64,000 bases of DNA from Molossus alvarezi (taxonomy: Eukaryota > Chordata > Mammalia > Chiroptera > Molossidae), in the NCBI GenBank assembly GCA_037176705.1, contig CM073891.1, positions 49,602,571-49,666,570 of the forward strand, written 5' to 3'. Positions 15,586 through 26,891 of this stretch are shown here, piece after piece. How positions within the stretch are numbered: position 1 is the stretch's first letter; every line of letters starts with the position of its first letter. Made by a program: the position numbers and the translations under genes. Below the pieces are notes generated by a model, which searched no databases, was not told where the DNA came from, and was given only the letters and a program-made list of their open reading frames with translations.

Positions 15586-16080
15586 CAGATGATATCAATT
15601 GATCAAGTTGTCCCTTGAACATATCAATATATCTATACATACTTACAGGTGATTTATGTTTTCAAGCACATAGGATAAATTTTTTTGTAAATGCTAATAT
15701 GGAGACAAAGCTTTATACTTATTTACTTTTGCTTTAGATATCCAAAAATGTTTCATAGAATATAACATAACATAAATTATATTTGTAGGTACTGTGATTC
15801 ATTTTAACTTATTTACTAAGTAATTATACTGCCTGGCATGATCTGTGCAGATTCGTGGCCATACCTAAAACCAATGGCTCATTTACTTTTACTGACAGAT
15901 GGCCTCTATCTTTCTACAGTGGTAAAGCCATTGCAGGAATTGCTTACCACTCATGATTTGTTCCTCATTAACCAAACTATGCCTGTTACATAGTTATCTT
16001 TTTTTTAATTAATACATTTTATATTTTTGGAGCATGTTATATAGTCATTTCTTGATCCATATTTATTCAAGGAATGAGTA

Positions 16081-16169
16081 CAAGGAAAGAAGGAAGAAGA
16101 AAGAAAGAAAAGAATGGAAATAGGGGAGGAAGGAAGGAAAGGAGGCAGAGAGGAAAATAGAGAAGGTGA

Positions 16170-16221
<52 letters not shown>

Positions 16222-16327
16222 AGAAAGAAAGAGAGAGAGAGAAGGAAGAAAGAGAGAGAGAAGGAAGGAAGGAAGGAAGGAAGGAAGGAAGGGAGGGAGG
16301 GAGGGAGGGAGGGAAGGAAGGAAGGAA

Positions 16328-16385
<58 letters not shown>

Positions 16386-16525
16386 AGAAAGAGAGAGAAG
16401 GAAGGAAGGAAGGAAGGAAGGGAGGAAGGAAGGGAGGGAGGGAGGGAGGGAGGGAGGGAGGGAGGAAGGAAGAATAGAAAAGAAAAAGAAAGAAAGGGAA
16501 AAAGAAAGAAATAGGAAAAAGAAGG
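16081..16525 (+). repeat. Polypurine (GAAA/GGAA/GGGA)n tract
   Basis: About 440 bp of almost pure A/G on the plus strand, made of alternating blocks of gaaa, ggaa and ggga repeats. SEMA3A is read from the other strand, so its pre-mRNA carries a long C/U tract starting ~400 bp into intron 3. The repetitive open frames across it (KERK/GREG-type peptides) are artefacts of the repeat. Confidence 0.98.
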
Positions 16526-16919
16526 GTGGTTTAATTATGATGACTCAGAAATTAAAGTATTTCATATCATTCAAAAGAAATGCAAGAGGAATTAACATAT
16601 TAAAACCAATCTGTACAAAGAAGTTGACTTATTGAATACATATATGTGCTACAAACTGCATTTTGTTATCTTTTGCATATATAAAAATCGTCAAAGGGAA
16701 CATAGTTTTGCTTTATTTAGGCTTGTTATTTTTATCTACTTTATATAAAACTGTCAAAGCTTTACATAAAAATATTCAAAATTAACTATCATTCTGTTTC
16801 TAAAAAGTGATTTAAATCCAAAAGTAAAAAACGCTGTTAATATAACACAAAAAGAATGAGAGCAGAGTAATAAATTACTTTATGCAGTTACTAAAATTAT
16901 TTAATAGATTGATACTTAC

Positions 16920-16982
16920 CAGAATATCTTTCCCAGCCCACTTGCATTCATCCCTTCTGGTGTAAGATACTGGCCACACAAT
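16920..16982 (-). CDS. SEMA3A: SEMA3A coding exon 3 (63 bp)
   Basis: This short exon encodes 21 residues, IVWPVSYTRRDECKWAGKDI plus Leu, corresponding to residues 91-111 of the semaphorin-3A precursor in the first blades of the sema propeller. Cys103 is present; in the family it pairs with Cys114, which is encoded in the next exon. The acceptor is a pyrimidine stretch ending in cccttag and the donor is CTG|gtaagt, a near-consensus site. Both boundaries are phase 0 and the length is a multiple of three, so skipping would keep the frame but leave Cys114 unpaired. All 21 residues agree with the human protein as I recall it. A Tigger MITE lies ~230 bp upstream and a 430-bp polypurine tract starts ~420 bp downstream in the intron (in transcript direction). 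Confidence 0.97.
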
Positions 16983-17208
16983 CTAAGGGCAGAGAAGAAA
17001 CATTATTTTATGCCAATTAAGTTCTCTTAATAGTAGACGCACCATTATAGTCCATTAGAACAAGTTGGAGCAACTGAGGTAAAGAGAGTTCCATAAAGCA
17101 TTATGTGGCAGGAACCTTGGTATACATTTAAATCATTCACTATTCGTGTACCCAGGAGGCTTTGCTGTATATAAAAGCTGAGCAACACAGAAATTCATGT
17201 AGTCAATA

Positions 17209-17381
17209 CAGGCATCTTGTTTCTTGTGTTTTGCTGTATTACGCTTCACATATGTTGTGTTTTTTTACAAATTGAAGACAAGACCTTCCACCATCAAAAA
17301 GATTTTGACTTACTTTATTGAGATACTTGCTCTATTACGGAGGCCCGGAACCAAACCCACCATATCTCTGAAGTATGCCTC
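17209..17381 (+). mobile_element. Tigger1-like MITE, complete short form
   Basis: A 173-bp element between TA dinucleotides (17207-17208 and 17382-17383). It starts caggcatcttgtttcttgtg and ends atctctgaagtatgcctc, so the termini are inverted repeats (caggcat / atgcctc). The internal junction aaattgaagacaagaccttc is shared with the copy at 15405-15585, so both descend from the same deleted progenitor. Confidence 0.85.
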
Positions 17382-18464
17382 TAGAACTGATCAATGTGTG
17401 GTGGAAAGAACCCTGAGGTGGGTTGGGAGAGAGAGATCACCTTGAGAAGATGTGAGAATCTAGTGAAGAGATTGGTTGCTCTGAATCCATTTCCCTAATC
17501 TAAATCTCAGCACAACATGCTAGAACAAACAACAGATAGCCTTAGAAAAACCCACTGTAGAAAAAAATATATTCTTTTTTTTTTTTTTTTTTTGACAGGG
17601 AAAATAGGTAAAAGTGGCTTTATTTTACTTTCAGGAGATAAAAGGGGAAATGAAGAAGCTAAATAGATAGTTCTAAAAATAGCCATCCTGTTTTACTCTA
17701 GGAAAAACAGACAAATTGAGAAATAATTGTATCTGTTTTCATCCCTAATCTTTGGTCTTCATCCTTCCAAAAGTTCCTGTCGTGCATGAATACAGCGACA
17801 GTGGTAGATAAACCAAGGTGTCACTGGCAGCTTAGAGGACTGTGGGTGCATTTTCCTCAATCATGCTAATGCATATATCCTCATCTAAATTCTAATATAA
17901 AATCCTAGTTTTCCTTAGCAAGTGCAATGACTCCTATCTGTATTGGGGCAGAACAACTTAATGTTTTGTTTTTCTTAAATTTATCTTTCCCTTCTAGTAA
18001 CAATAGTTGATTTCAGGGGGAAAAAAAAAAAGTCGTATGTAAAAGAAAAATCCACAGATGGTGGCAGTTAATCATTCATATCTGCTAAAAAACTTTTAGT
18101 CTCAAAATGACTGATTAGTACTTATTGCAAAACTCTAGATAATTCAGTGTATATGGTCATAAACTTGGACAAAGGCTGTGATATTCAATCTAGGGAATTA
18201 AAGAGCAAAATACAATACATTTATAAACAGGACCTTAGGACATACTGGAATGACCTATGATGACATAAAAGATGCATTTCAGGTCTGTGTCACAATTACA
18301 AAAGGCCTACAATTTTTTGATGTGCATTCATTTTTACCATCTGAAACTTTTAATTTATGTATTTTTTTTATGTGCTTTTCTTTACATGTATGTCTGTGAC
18401 ATAAATTTGTCTTGTTCCACAAGGTTTTCACAAAGCAGTCACACAGTAGAACATTCGAGAACAG

Positions 18465-18558
18465 CCAATGCGTGCCCTTACCGCGATCATACCCTCACTC
18501 CCGAAGGACCAAAGCCACTGCTTCCCCAGCCCTGTCCTTACTCTGGGTATAAAAAGGC
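18465..18558 (+). promoter_or_regulatory. Promoter-like CCAAT and TATAAAA pair
   Basis: On the plus strand CCAAT at 18465-18469 is followed 79 bp later by gTATAAAAAGGC at 18548-18558, inside a ~100-bp patch with higher GC than its surroundings. It could be a remnant of an LTR or a cryptic antisense promoter. No transcript evidence can be read from sequence. Confidence 0.3.
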
Positions 18559-19238
18559 TGAATGATCTGGCCTTACTTGAAGTTTACAATAAAGAAGGGC
18601 AAAATATAAATTTTCTCTGAGATACAATATAATAATATATAACAGAGCTAAAATTATTCAGCTTTCCAGGTAGATTGTGTAAAACTCAAAGATTATTAAA
18701 ACAACACTATACCAGCAGCCTTTAAAGATTTACTGACTGCGACCGACACACAAAAAAATTTTACATGTTGACTTGAACACATATATTTGTAAGACATATA
18801 CCCTTTTGTATATTTTGTGTGGAATATATGCTGATATTTTAGTGAATTTGATTAAAAATATTGGTAACATTCCACTAAAATAACAAAAAACCAAACGAAT
18901 AAAAAAATCCATACTTTTCAAATGAAAAAAGGCAGGTTGTTTTTTCCTACTTTCCTACATTTTGATTGTTGTGTTGAGACAGTATGGGCTTCATTTTGTG
19001 ATTTCCCTCTTATGTGAAATATTAACATAATTTTGACAACATTCATGATCAAGTCTCTCAATACTAGAGGGGTATGTGTACGTTCAACTTTATATAGTTC
19101 CTGTGTTAATAAAAGTATGTATTTTTAACTTCAAAAATCTGGCACGAGCAAAATAAGTTTCAATGTAGAAAATAATCTTTTGGAAAGCAAGTTGAATAGG
19201 ATAATTATAAATCAGTGGAATGAATATATATATTCAAG

Positions 19239-19432
19239 TGGATACTGTTGGGAAAACACATATCTATTGAATATATATAATTTTATGTATTAAATAATAC
19301 ATTTATATATTAAACAATATATTATATTTATATATTAAATAATATACTTATTTATTTATATAGTAAATAAATATAAAATATTATTTAATATATATTTAAT
19401 ATGTATTAAATTATCTTTTTCAACAGTATCCA
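19239..19432. repeat. AT-rich palindromic element (194 bp)
   Basis: tggatactgttg at 19239-19250 is the exact reverse complement of caacagtatcca at 19421-19432. The intervening AT-rich arms also pair imperfectly for ~60 bp (tattaaataat on both sides). It could be a MITE-like inverted-repeat element or a cruciform-forming AT palindrome. I do not recognise a family. Confidence 0.75.
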
Positions 19433-19744
19433 TTTCCATGAAAAATAATCCTGAATTTTTTTATTAGATTTGCTAACCTGTTGATAATTTTTCTTCTAAG
19501 TTCAAAATTTCTTAGTCAACTAAGTCTAAATTTTTTTTTCTTTTTTCCAAAGTGCTTCATGATCTATTTTACACTGTCTTTCCTTATAGTTCTAATCATG
19601 GCAGTCCCTCTTAATTATTTGATAAACATTTACACATTAAAAAGATTTCACCCTTGTATCATGGCCAAGAATCTTTCCATAGTCTTTTCAAGCCTGAGAA
19701 TGTGTTTTTATATCTAATAGGATTGGCCTAGTATTTATGTTTAT

Positions 19745-19850
19745 GGTCATACATCATTAACATCTTGCAAGTTCCTCAAGAAATATGACACTGCATTATC
19801 TCTATAGAGTTTATCACAATAGTAGATGCTCAGGAAAAAGTTGTTGAAGG
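19745..19850 (+). repeat. L2 LINE 3' fragment
   Basis: The run ttgcaagttcctcaagaaat...tctctatagagtttatcaca...agtagatgctcagg follows the L2 3' end order (gctcc-ttgagg, ctgtatc, agtagg-gctcaat). Diverged. Confidence 0.5.
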
Positions 19851-19994
19851 ACATAAAAAATAGGGTAAAAAGAGCTTAATAATCAAATGTATTCAAATGG
19901 ATGTAAATCCTTAAGTAAATTGTACTTGTACTTATTTTTATAGGAGGTACTGTGATATAATTAAAATTAAGTCATATGTTTGAAATGAGATTTT

Positions 19995-20261
19995 TATTTT
20001 GTTTTCTGTTAATTCTCACCCGAGGATATTTTTTCCACTGATTTTTAGAGAGAGTGGAAGGGAGGGAGGAATGGGGGGGGAGAGAGAGAGAGAGAGAGAG
20101 AGAAACATCAATGTGAGAGAGGCACATTCATTGGTTGCCTCCCTCATGTGTCCCCATTGGGGTGGGGATCGAACCTGCAACCCAAGTGGATGCCCTTGAC
20201 TGGATATGGAACCTGAAACCCTTGGTGCTTGGGCTGATGCTCTAACTACACTGGCCAGGGC
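19995..20261 (-). mobile_element. Ves SINE, head partly deleted
   Basis: tctcacccgaggatatttt and aacatcaatgtgagagaggc mark the body. The tRNA-like head is shortened (tctaactacactggccaggg without the usual gctgagcc). The flank tgaaatga is repeated at 19981 and 20262. Confidence 0.9.
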
Positions 20262-21421
20262 TGAAATGAAATGTTTAAAAATTAGAAATATGTCTTCTAT
20301 TACTTGAATAATGATTTTAAACTCAAGAGCAGGAACTATGACAAAAACATTATGACACAGGGCAAATCACCTATCTTTAATTAATTAATTAATTCTTTAA
20401 GTATATTCAGGGGTTGGAAAATGTAGGTTTACTGTTGTTCATATGGAAAGTAAAACAGTAATTAATAAATAATAATACAAGTATAAACTTTGTTTCAGGT
20501 ACTCACTACTATAAACCTACTTTGCCTACTGATATTTATTACAAGTCTCGTTGGTAGAAGATACACTGTGACATATCTTGGGCATACAAATGTAGCTAGA
20601 ATTTTTCTCATCTATGAAATAATAGGTTATCCTATATGGTAATTTAATTCTTTTCAATTTTAGAACTAACTGAATATATAAACCAATATATTCAGAAATA
20701 TATAATTTTAAATATATTAAATATATAGTATGAAGTGATATGAGCTCATATATTGTCTGTTTATGGATACATAGATATATTTATGTTTATATATTAATTT
20801 TACAAAATAATAAAAATATTATAAACACTCAAAATTTGAACTGACAATCTTTTATTATTAAAATATCACATTTTTCTTAATCATCTTAGATTTTTTATTT
20901 GTTTTTAAAGGATAATTTCCTTTGACTAAATCAAAAAAATATGCTTGTTTTGTGACTTTTACAGAAGATCCTAAGATATTTTTATCATTTCAGAAAAATA
21001 AGTGAATAATGAGTTTTCTTCAATAATAGGTAACCTTAGAATACTGTTATCATCTAAGCTGACTTAGAAATCAAATAGATTAAAAATCAGAAAAGAAATA
21101 TCCAAGGTGATTTTTAAATGTTATATTTTAATTCTAAAGTATGTCAATATTGGCACTGCTATCTTATAGGACTATATGTAATGAATCAAATCTCCTTATA
21201 CATAGTCAGAATTTTAGTGTTTGGATAATAAAAGCAAAGTAAGAGTCTTAGGTTTAGTGGTGTACTCTATTAGATATATGAATCAGCTTTGGCTTTAAAT
21301 CTCCACTTTATCCTAAAAGCAATGTTCTCTAAACAGAACAAAGCTTTTTATACGATTAGACTACTTCTAAAACATTGTTGTTCAATCTGTTACAGTTTAT
21401 AAGAATTTGAGGCACACAACT

Positions 21422-21667
21422 TTTTTTTTTTTTTACCCTCACCCGAGGACATTTTTTCATTTTTTGTACAGATAGAGTGGGAGGGAGAGAGAGGAAGAGA
21501 GAGAGAAGGAAACATCGATGTGAAAGGGACACGTCGAGTGGCTGCCACCTGCACGACCAACCAGAGCCGGGGACAAACTGCAACCGAGGCACATGCCCCC
21601 ATTGGGAACCGAACCGGGGTCTCTCCGGCAGGTGGATGCTCCAACCGCTGAGCCAAACCGGCCAGGG
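21422..21667 (-). mobile_element. Ves SINE with exact target-site duplication
   Basis: Full-length copy; the head on the plus strand ends ctgagccaaaccggccaggg. The 14-bp flank tgaggcacacaact is identical at 21408-21421 and 21668-21681. The overlapping open frames here (to 130 codons) are SINE shadows. Confidence 0.96.
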
Positions 21668-22034
21668 TGAGGCACACAACTCTAAAGCCCTAAGTGTTAA
21701 GAAGCAAAACAGACATAAATATTGAAGTGTAGGTACTCTAAAAAGCATGTTAGACTAGTACTTTTTTGTAAAAGCTGTTATATAAAAATCTTTGTTCTTT
21801 AAAGAATTAAAGCTGGAAATATAGAATAAGGGAACATGTTTGATATTAGAGAATAGCATATAGACATCATGGCACAATTTCCACACATTTTTCAATCAAT
21901 ATTTATTTTCCAAACTGTATAGCTTATTAATTAAATAAGCTGGAAACACTATAAAGGGTAAGGATAAAACTGATAAACGGCTTGTGTCTAAATGACCGCA
22001 TATGTAAAAGCCTGACACTGAAAATTTATCTTCC

Positions 22035-22215
22035 AGATCAGGATTTGGCAAACTTTTTGTTTAAAAGGCCAGATAGTAAATATTTTAGGTTTTGTGAGCC
22101 AGATGATCTCTATCACAATTACTCCAGTCTGCCATTGTAGAATGAAAGCAGACATAGACAATATGTAAATGAATGGGTGTCTGTTTTCTAATAAATTTTA
22201 TTTACAAGCACAGTT
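22035..22215 (-). mobile_element. MER20 (hAT-Charlie) element
   Basis: The segments ttggcaaactttttgtttaa, ggccagatagtaaatatttt, agcagacatagacaatatgt and aataaattttatttacaagc, in this order, are the antisense MER20 consensus. The right terminus is degraded. It lies ~460 bp downstream (transcript direction) of exon 2. Confidence 0.85.
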
Positions 22216-22297
22216 GACATACCAGATTATGCATGTGTATAATGATTGATGAACTTGGCATTTACTGGCGATGTAGAGATGTATACATTTACATTTA

Positions 22298-22385
22298 TAT
22301 ACACACATAGTGTGTGTGTGTATATATATACATATATACACACACACGCATAGTGTATACATACATGCATACATATACTCATAGT
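22298..22385. repeat. TG/TA/CA microsatellite
   Basis: Alternating purine-pyrimidine run: acacatagtgtgtgtgtgta, then tatatacatatatacacaca. It can adopt Z-DNA or hairpin forms but has no specific assigned role. Confidence 0.9.
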
Positions 22386-22675
22386 ACACAAATTCAGTTA
22401 TAATATATTTCTCAATGGTTCAGGTATTTACTTTTATGCAGGAAAAATGATATAACTGTATCATTTTTTAAAGCACTATAGTTTCTTTCTTGAAGAGTTT
22501 TATGGTTACTGCATCCATTGATTTGTGATAGTCAAATCAATGAATTGTTTTTATTTGCATCTGAAAAGATAAAGCATTAATCTAAACAAATTTTCAGTTG
22601 TCACATTGTTATATGACTAAAGAATTCTTGAGATGTTTCCAAAGTAGTACTGTGCATATATTAGATGAAACATAC

Positions 22676-22833
22676 CTTTTGAAAATCCTTTATATTAACA
22701 AGGTTGAATGAAAAGATGTGATCCTTTGCTCCAACATACAGCCTGCTCCGTTCCTCATCCAAAAGGAAGGTGTGATAACTGGAGCTGTTGGCCAAGCCAT
22801 TGAAAGTGATCACATTGTTGGATTCCAACATTT
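22676..22833 (-). CDS. SEMA3A: SEMA3A coding exon 2 (sema domain start)
   Basis: Semaphorin-3A is a secreted guidance cue that repels axons, vessels and neural crest cells through neuropilin-1/plexin-A receptors. The exon is 158 bp: two bases that finish the Glu38 codon, then 52 codons (Met39 to Lys90). Recognisable runs are MLESNNVITFNGLANSSSYH and LLDEERSRLYVGAKDHIF. The sequon NSS at Asn53 is present. On the minus strand the acceptor is a pyrimidine-rich tract ending in cttgcag, and the donor is AAG|gtatgt, so the 3' end is phase 0. The length equals what I expect for the human exon. One residue differs from the human protein as I remember it: Asn at 81 (SFNL) instead of Asp. Class-3 paralogs are less similar; the match to SEMA3A is near-exact, so the assignment is firm. 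The exon holding the start Met and signal peptide is not in the window. Confidence 0.97.
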
Positions 22834-23924
22834 CTGCAAGGTAAAAAAGGAAAACATTGGGTGTTAATCTGAGTCCTACATGAGCATAGACTTAATGCAT
22901 GGTGATCTGCCTGCTGCCTGCTGTAGTTACCCATCAATGGTTTTTCTTTATAGTGTTAAGAAATATACAGAAGCCAGTTTTTTTTTTTTACATGTCATTG
23001 AAATGGGAATTATAATGATTAGTTTGCTGATATCATACACAAGACCACACACTCCAATAGAAGAAACATAAATATAGCTTGTCCTTAAAACTGGTCCGGT
23101 GGAATATCTTTCCACTTAACAATGGATTAGAATGGTGGTATTATTTATAAAATGTCTTTAATTTTACAAGGACTGGTGTGAGTGGCTTCATTTGCTCTAA
23201 ATCATTAGCTAGGAGGATTAGCATTTGGGCCAACGAATCAGAGGAGTGTGGGGAAACACTGTTTAACCTCCTGGGCTGTTTGAGGCATCACGCTACATTT
23301 ATAATCATTAGACCATTAAATCATTGACTCCACCATCCAAATCCTTTGTAATATTTTGTAAGTGACATATATAAAGAAGCTGAGTTAGGCTTTTATAACA
23401 AGATGACAAGTTAATTTTACTACCTGACCTCAATTTTTCAGTTGGTTACCGCTCTCCAATTTGCTTTTGATGTGAATAGGCAAGTACTGAACTTTTAGTA
23501 CTTAAAAGTGAGAACAATATTTTCATATAAAATAACATTAATTATAAGTTCAGTTTTGTAGAGAAATATAATTGTTGATAATCACCAGAGATGTTTTCTT
23601 TAAATATTTGCTTCTATCAAAATTATGTATGTAACAACTCCTTTCCCAAGGGCTACAGATGTTGAAGATTCTCCAAAACTGTTTATGAGTAAATGAGTCA
23701 TATTTTTCCAATATACACATAGTAGAGCCCTTTCATCAGCACTTATAAAATGTAGAATATGTCTTCCAAAAAGAAGAAGTAGCAATATAGACCCTTCCTC
23801 TGTCCCAATAATCAAGACCCTTGATTATTGTTAATCACTTAATATTAGCCACTTGATACATTTCTTTATCTATTTCTCCTACTTTCTTCCAATGTTATCA
23901 AAACTACATTTTTAATAAAGGGTA

Positions 23925-24310
23925 AAGTTCAAACACTTTAACTTAGCTCTAATGGTCTGGTCACCACCATCTGAGTTTAGACTCCACCCCAATACTCCTC
24001 CTCATGTCCTCTCTCCTGCGGGAAAAACATACTTGTGGTTGTCCATTTCCAGCCTCCGGGCCATTGTTACAGATTCTGCAACTATCTGCCACCTTGACAC
24101 AATAATATCCACTCTTTCAAACTAGTTCAAAATGTATCCTCCAAGACTTTCTCATAGAATTAATTTCTTGGTAATGTGTTCCTTGAATTACTTATAACTC
24201 ATATCACACTGTCAATTATTACAACCATTTATATAAATGACTTACCTACTGGAATTCTCTTCCCCTCATGTCATGAAGTATACAATTAATAGCCTCATCA
24301 TCCACAACTC
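23925..24310 (+). repeat. L2 LINE 3' region
   Basis: Ordered similarity to the L2 3' end: ctaatggtctggtcaccacc, catttccagcctccgggcca, atgtatcctccaagactttc, tcatatcacactgtcaatta. The copy is old, with no intact frame. Confidence 0.6.
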
Positions 24311-24523
24311 ACATGACTTCTTTTCCATATTACCAGATCAGTAATATTAAATTGAATGTATGTTTATCTATGTATGTATTTATTCTTTCTATCTTTCTCT
24401 CCATCTTTTTATGTATTCATATTCTACACAAACTTATAGCAATTGTTAGCAAACTGTTAAAAGCTGCTTTTCAAATTTCATGAGAAAAAGGGCAATACTG
24501 AGGCTGGTTTTATCTCATCTTCA

Positions 24524-24592
24524 CCCCCCCCCCCTAAAGAAAAGAAAGAAAGAAAAGGAAGAGAGGAAGGGAGGGAGGGAGGGAGGGAGGAT
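24524..24592. repeat. C11 run and (GAAA/GGGA)n microsatellite
   Basis: Eleven C (24524-24534) then gaaa repeats and gggagggagggaggga. The G-rich end could form a G-quadruplex on the plus strand. Confidence 0.9.
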
Positions 24593-25080
24593 TAGATTGA
24601 GGGAAAGAGTTTCATTTATATGAGTCATACCTGAAATAAATAAGAGCTATCAGTCTCCAGAGAGGAAAAACAAATGATCCACTACATATCTGAATTTAAA
24701 TGTCATTCCTCCCACCCGTGTCCAAATGATTACAAAGGTCCATCACTACAGAGTCAACGCATGACTGAAATTTCAGGCTGTCTGAGCTGTAAGAAGATGA
24801 AGAGGGCTACTACCAGAGGCAGGGCTGCGTCGATGGATGTGTTCATGCATTGATCAAATGGCTATTTAAGGAGATCTGTTCATCAAATAGACTAGATACA
24901 CTTTACTTTTTCTTCAAATTCTAAACTCTCAGATTTATGAATTGACCCTAATACCGGAAAAACACAAAAAAAAGGCCCGTAGGCAAACTAAAAAAAAAAA
25001 ATGCTAGGTGAGTCTAAACCAAAATTATTACATAAAGGTATTAATCAGTGGGAGGGTCTCTTAAGAGACACAAGACAGAC

Positions 25081-25215
25081 TTTATTATTATTATTACTTT
25101 CCTCACCCGAGGACATTTTTTCATTTTTTGTTCAGACAGAGTGGGAGGGAGAGAGAGAGAGAAACATTGATGTGAAAGGGACACATCAAGTGGTTGCCAC
25201 CTGCACGACCCAACA
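25081..25215 (-). mobile_element. Ves SINE, 5'-truncated (no tRNA head)
   Basis: Starts with ttattattattatta, then ctcacccgaggacatttttt and tgatgtgaaagggacacatc, and stops at cacctgcacgacccaa. The tRNA-like half is absent, as expected for 5' truncation of a minus-strand copy. Confidence 0.9.
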
Positions 25216-26454
25216 TGGAGTGACTTATCTAGAGGGAAAACACTAGCATTACCACTATACTTATTTACTACACGTGCAAACTACAATGAATTCCTTACAA
25301 TATCTGGGCCTCAGTTTTTGAAAAATGGGATTGATAATATATCTTCCAAGGGTCATTGCTAGGGAAAAATTAGATAATTCATCTAAACTACCTAGAAAAA
25401 TTGTTGGGATAGTTAAGTTCTCCGTTAAAGATTACCTGTTTGCATAAGTAGGAAATAAGAATCAGGTGAAACAGATGGAAAAAAAAAGATTTTTCTTCCT
25501 ATCTTAACAAGTGTGCTAGCTTGTTATCACGTCAGTAATTTTATATGGAGAGGGATAAATAAGATTAGCAATATGTTCTTTGATTTACAGTAATAATAAA
25601 TATAATGGTCATTTAAAAAAGAGTGAAATATATTTTATGCCAATTTCTGTATCCTGCATTATAAATAACAAATATAATGACTTTCTATATCATAACAAAC
25701 AGCAAAAATACTCGTCTGTATGAAAAATATGTTACAGGTTAAATTTTGTAAATTCTTTCAGGAAAAATTATTGGGTCCTGGGTACAGACAACTTAGAGAA
25801 AAGTCTTTAGGGATTTTTGTATGAAGTCACTCTGGAAACAACACTTCACACAGTGTTACGGCTGAAACATTAAAAAAAAAAAAAAAGAAAAGAAAAAGAT
25901 ATTTTCCTGGAGTATGGGTTAGCAGCTGTTTTCCATTGCTTCCAAATGTACTTAACTTGGCCTCATCATTCCTTTTGCTCCCATTTCTTTAGATGTTCTC
26001 TCTCAAGAACGCTTCATGTTGCTTTATGACTAAGAGAAGAGCTTTTTTGAGACCCCCATGGCTGTGAGCCATTGCAGATCTGGCTTGCTTATCTCACCAC
26101 TTCCCAAGGCAAAAAATATTTAGGTTAAAGTTAGAGACCTTTCCTCTAAATGTAGATCTCACATTATTTAATCTTTTGTATTCCTTATTTAAAGTATGAT
26201 TTTGTTTTCCCTGTATGTAGACATGTTCAGCTGCGATTGATATTAAAGAACTTCAACTTTGACTCTACTCCTTCTCAATGTCAGGTGTTTCTTTTCATGT
26301 GTGTTATATAAATCTTACCATGACATAAACTGGCATGGGAACTAAAATAAATATTCAATGATGTGAGATGTTTAATATTCTACTACCTTTTTACACCTTT
26401 ACCATGTTCAAAATCAGTCAAGCGACAGCAAATGCTATTTTAAAGAACAACCTA

Positions 26455-26674
26455 GTCTGGCCAGTGTGTCTCAGTGGTTGAGCATTGACCCATGCACTAC
26501 GAGGTTGCCGGTTCGATTCCCGGTAAGGGCACATGCCCAGGTTGTGGGCCTAATCCCCAACAGGGGGTGTGCAGGAGGCGGTCAATCAATATTCTCTCTC
26601 ATCAATGTTTCTATCTTTCTCTCCCTCTTCCCTACTCTCTCTCTCAAAATCAATAAAGAAAAAAAATTTTAAAA
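26455..26674 (+). mobile_element. Ves SINE, plus strand
   Basis: Starts tctggccagtgtgtctcagt (A box region), has gccggttcgattcccggta (B box region), a CT-rich body and an A-rich tail. The flank aaagaacaaccta is identical at 26442-26454 and 26675-26687. It is antisense to SEMA3A. Confidence 0.96.
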
Positions 26675-26695
26675 AAAGAACAACCTAAATTTCTA

Positions 26696-26891
26696 ATAAT
26701 TATTTTTTAAAATATTTTTTTCTTATTGACTTGAGAGAGAGAGATATAGAAACATTGATGAGAGAGAACATCGACTGGCCACCTCCTGCATGCCCCCACT
26801 GGGGATCGGGCCCACAACCTGACCGGGAATCAAACCGATGACCTATTAGTGCATGGGTCGATGCTCAACCAGTGAGCCACACCAGCTGGGC
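26696..26891 (-). mobile_element. Ves SINE inserted beside the previous one
   Basis: Opposite orientation to the 26455 copy and only ~20 bp from it. The 17-bp flank aacaacctaaatttcta is identical at 26679-26695 and 26892-26908 and overlaps the older SINE's duplication. The two copies form a long inverted repeat. Confidence 0.96.

Larger units (their letters stand above)
16983..22675 (-). other. SEMA3A: SEMA3A intron 2
   Basis: This 5,693-bp intron lies between exons 2 and 3, from gtatgt after exon 2 to cccttag before exon 3. It holds a Tigger MITE, a promoter-like CCAAT/TATA cluster on the opposite strand, an AT-rich inverted repeat, an L2 fragment, two Ves SINEs, a MER20 element and a TG/TA microsatellite. 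The rest (for example 17390-18400 and 20280-21400) is AT-rich unique-looking sequence. Confidence 0.9.

Noticed and set aside
16114..16635. 173-codon open frame rich in K, E, R and G
   Set aside because: It is a direct product of the GAAA/GGAA/GGGA repeat; no real protein content.
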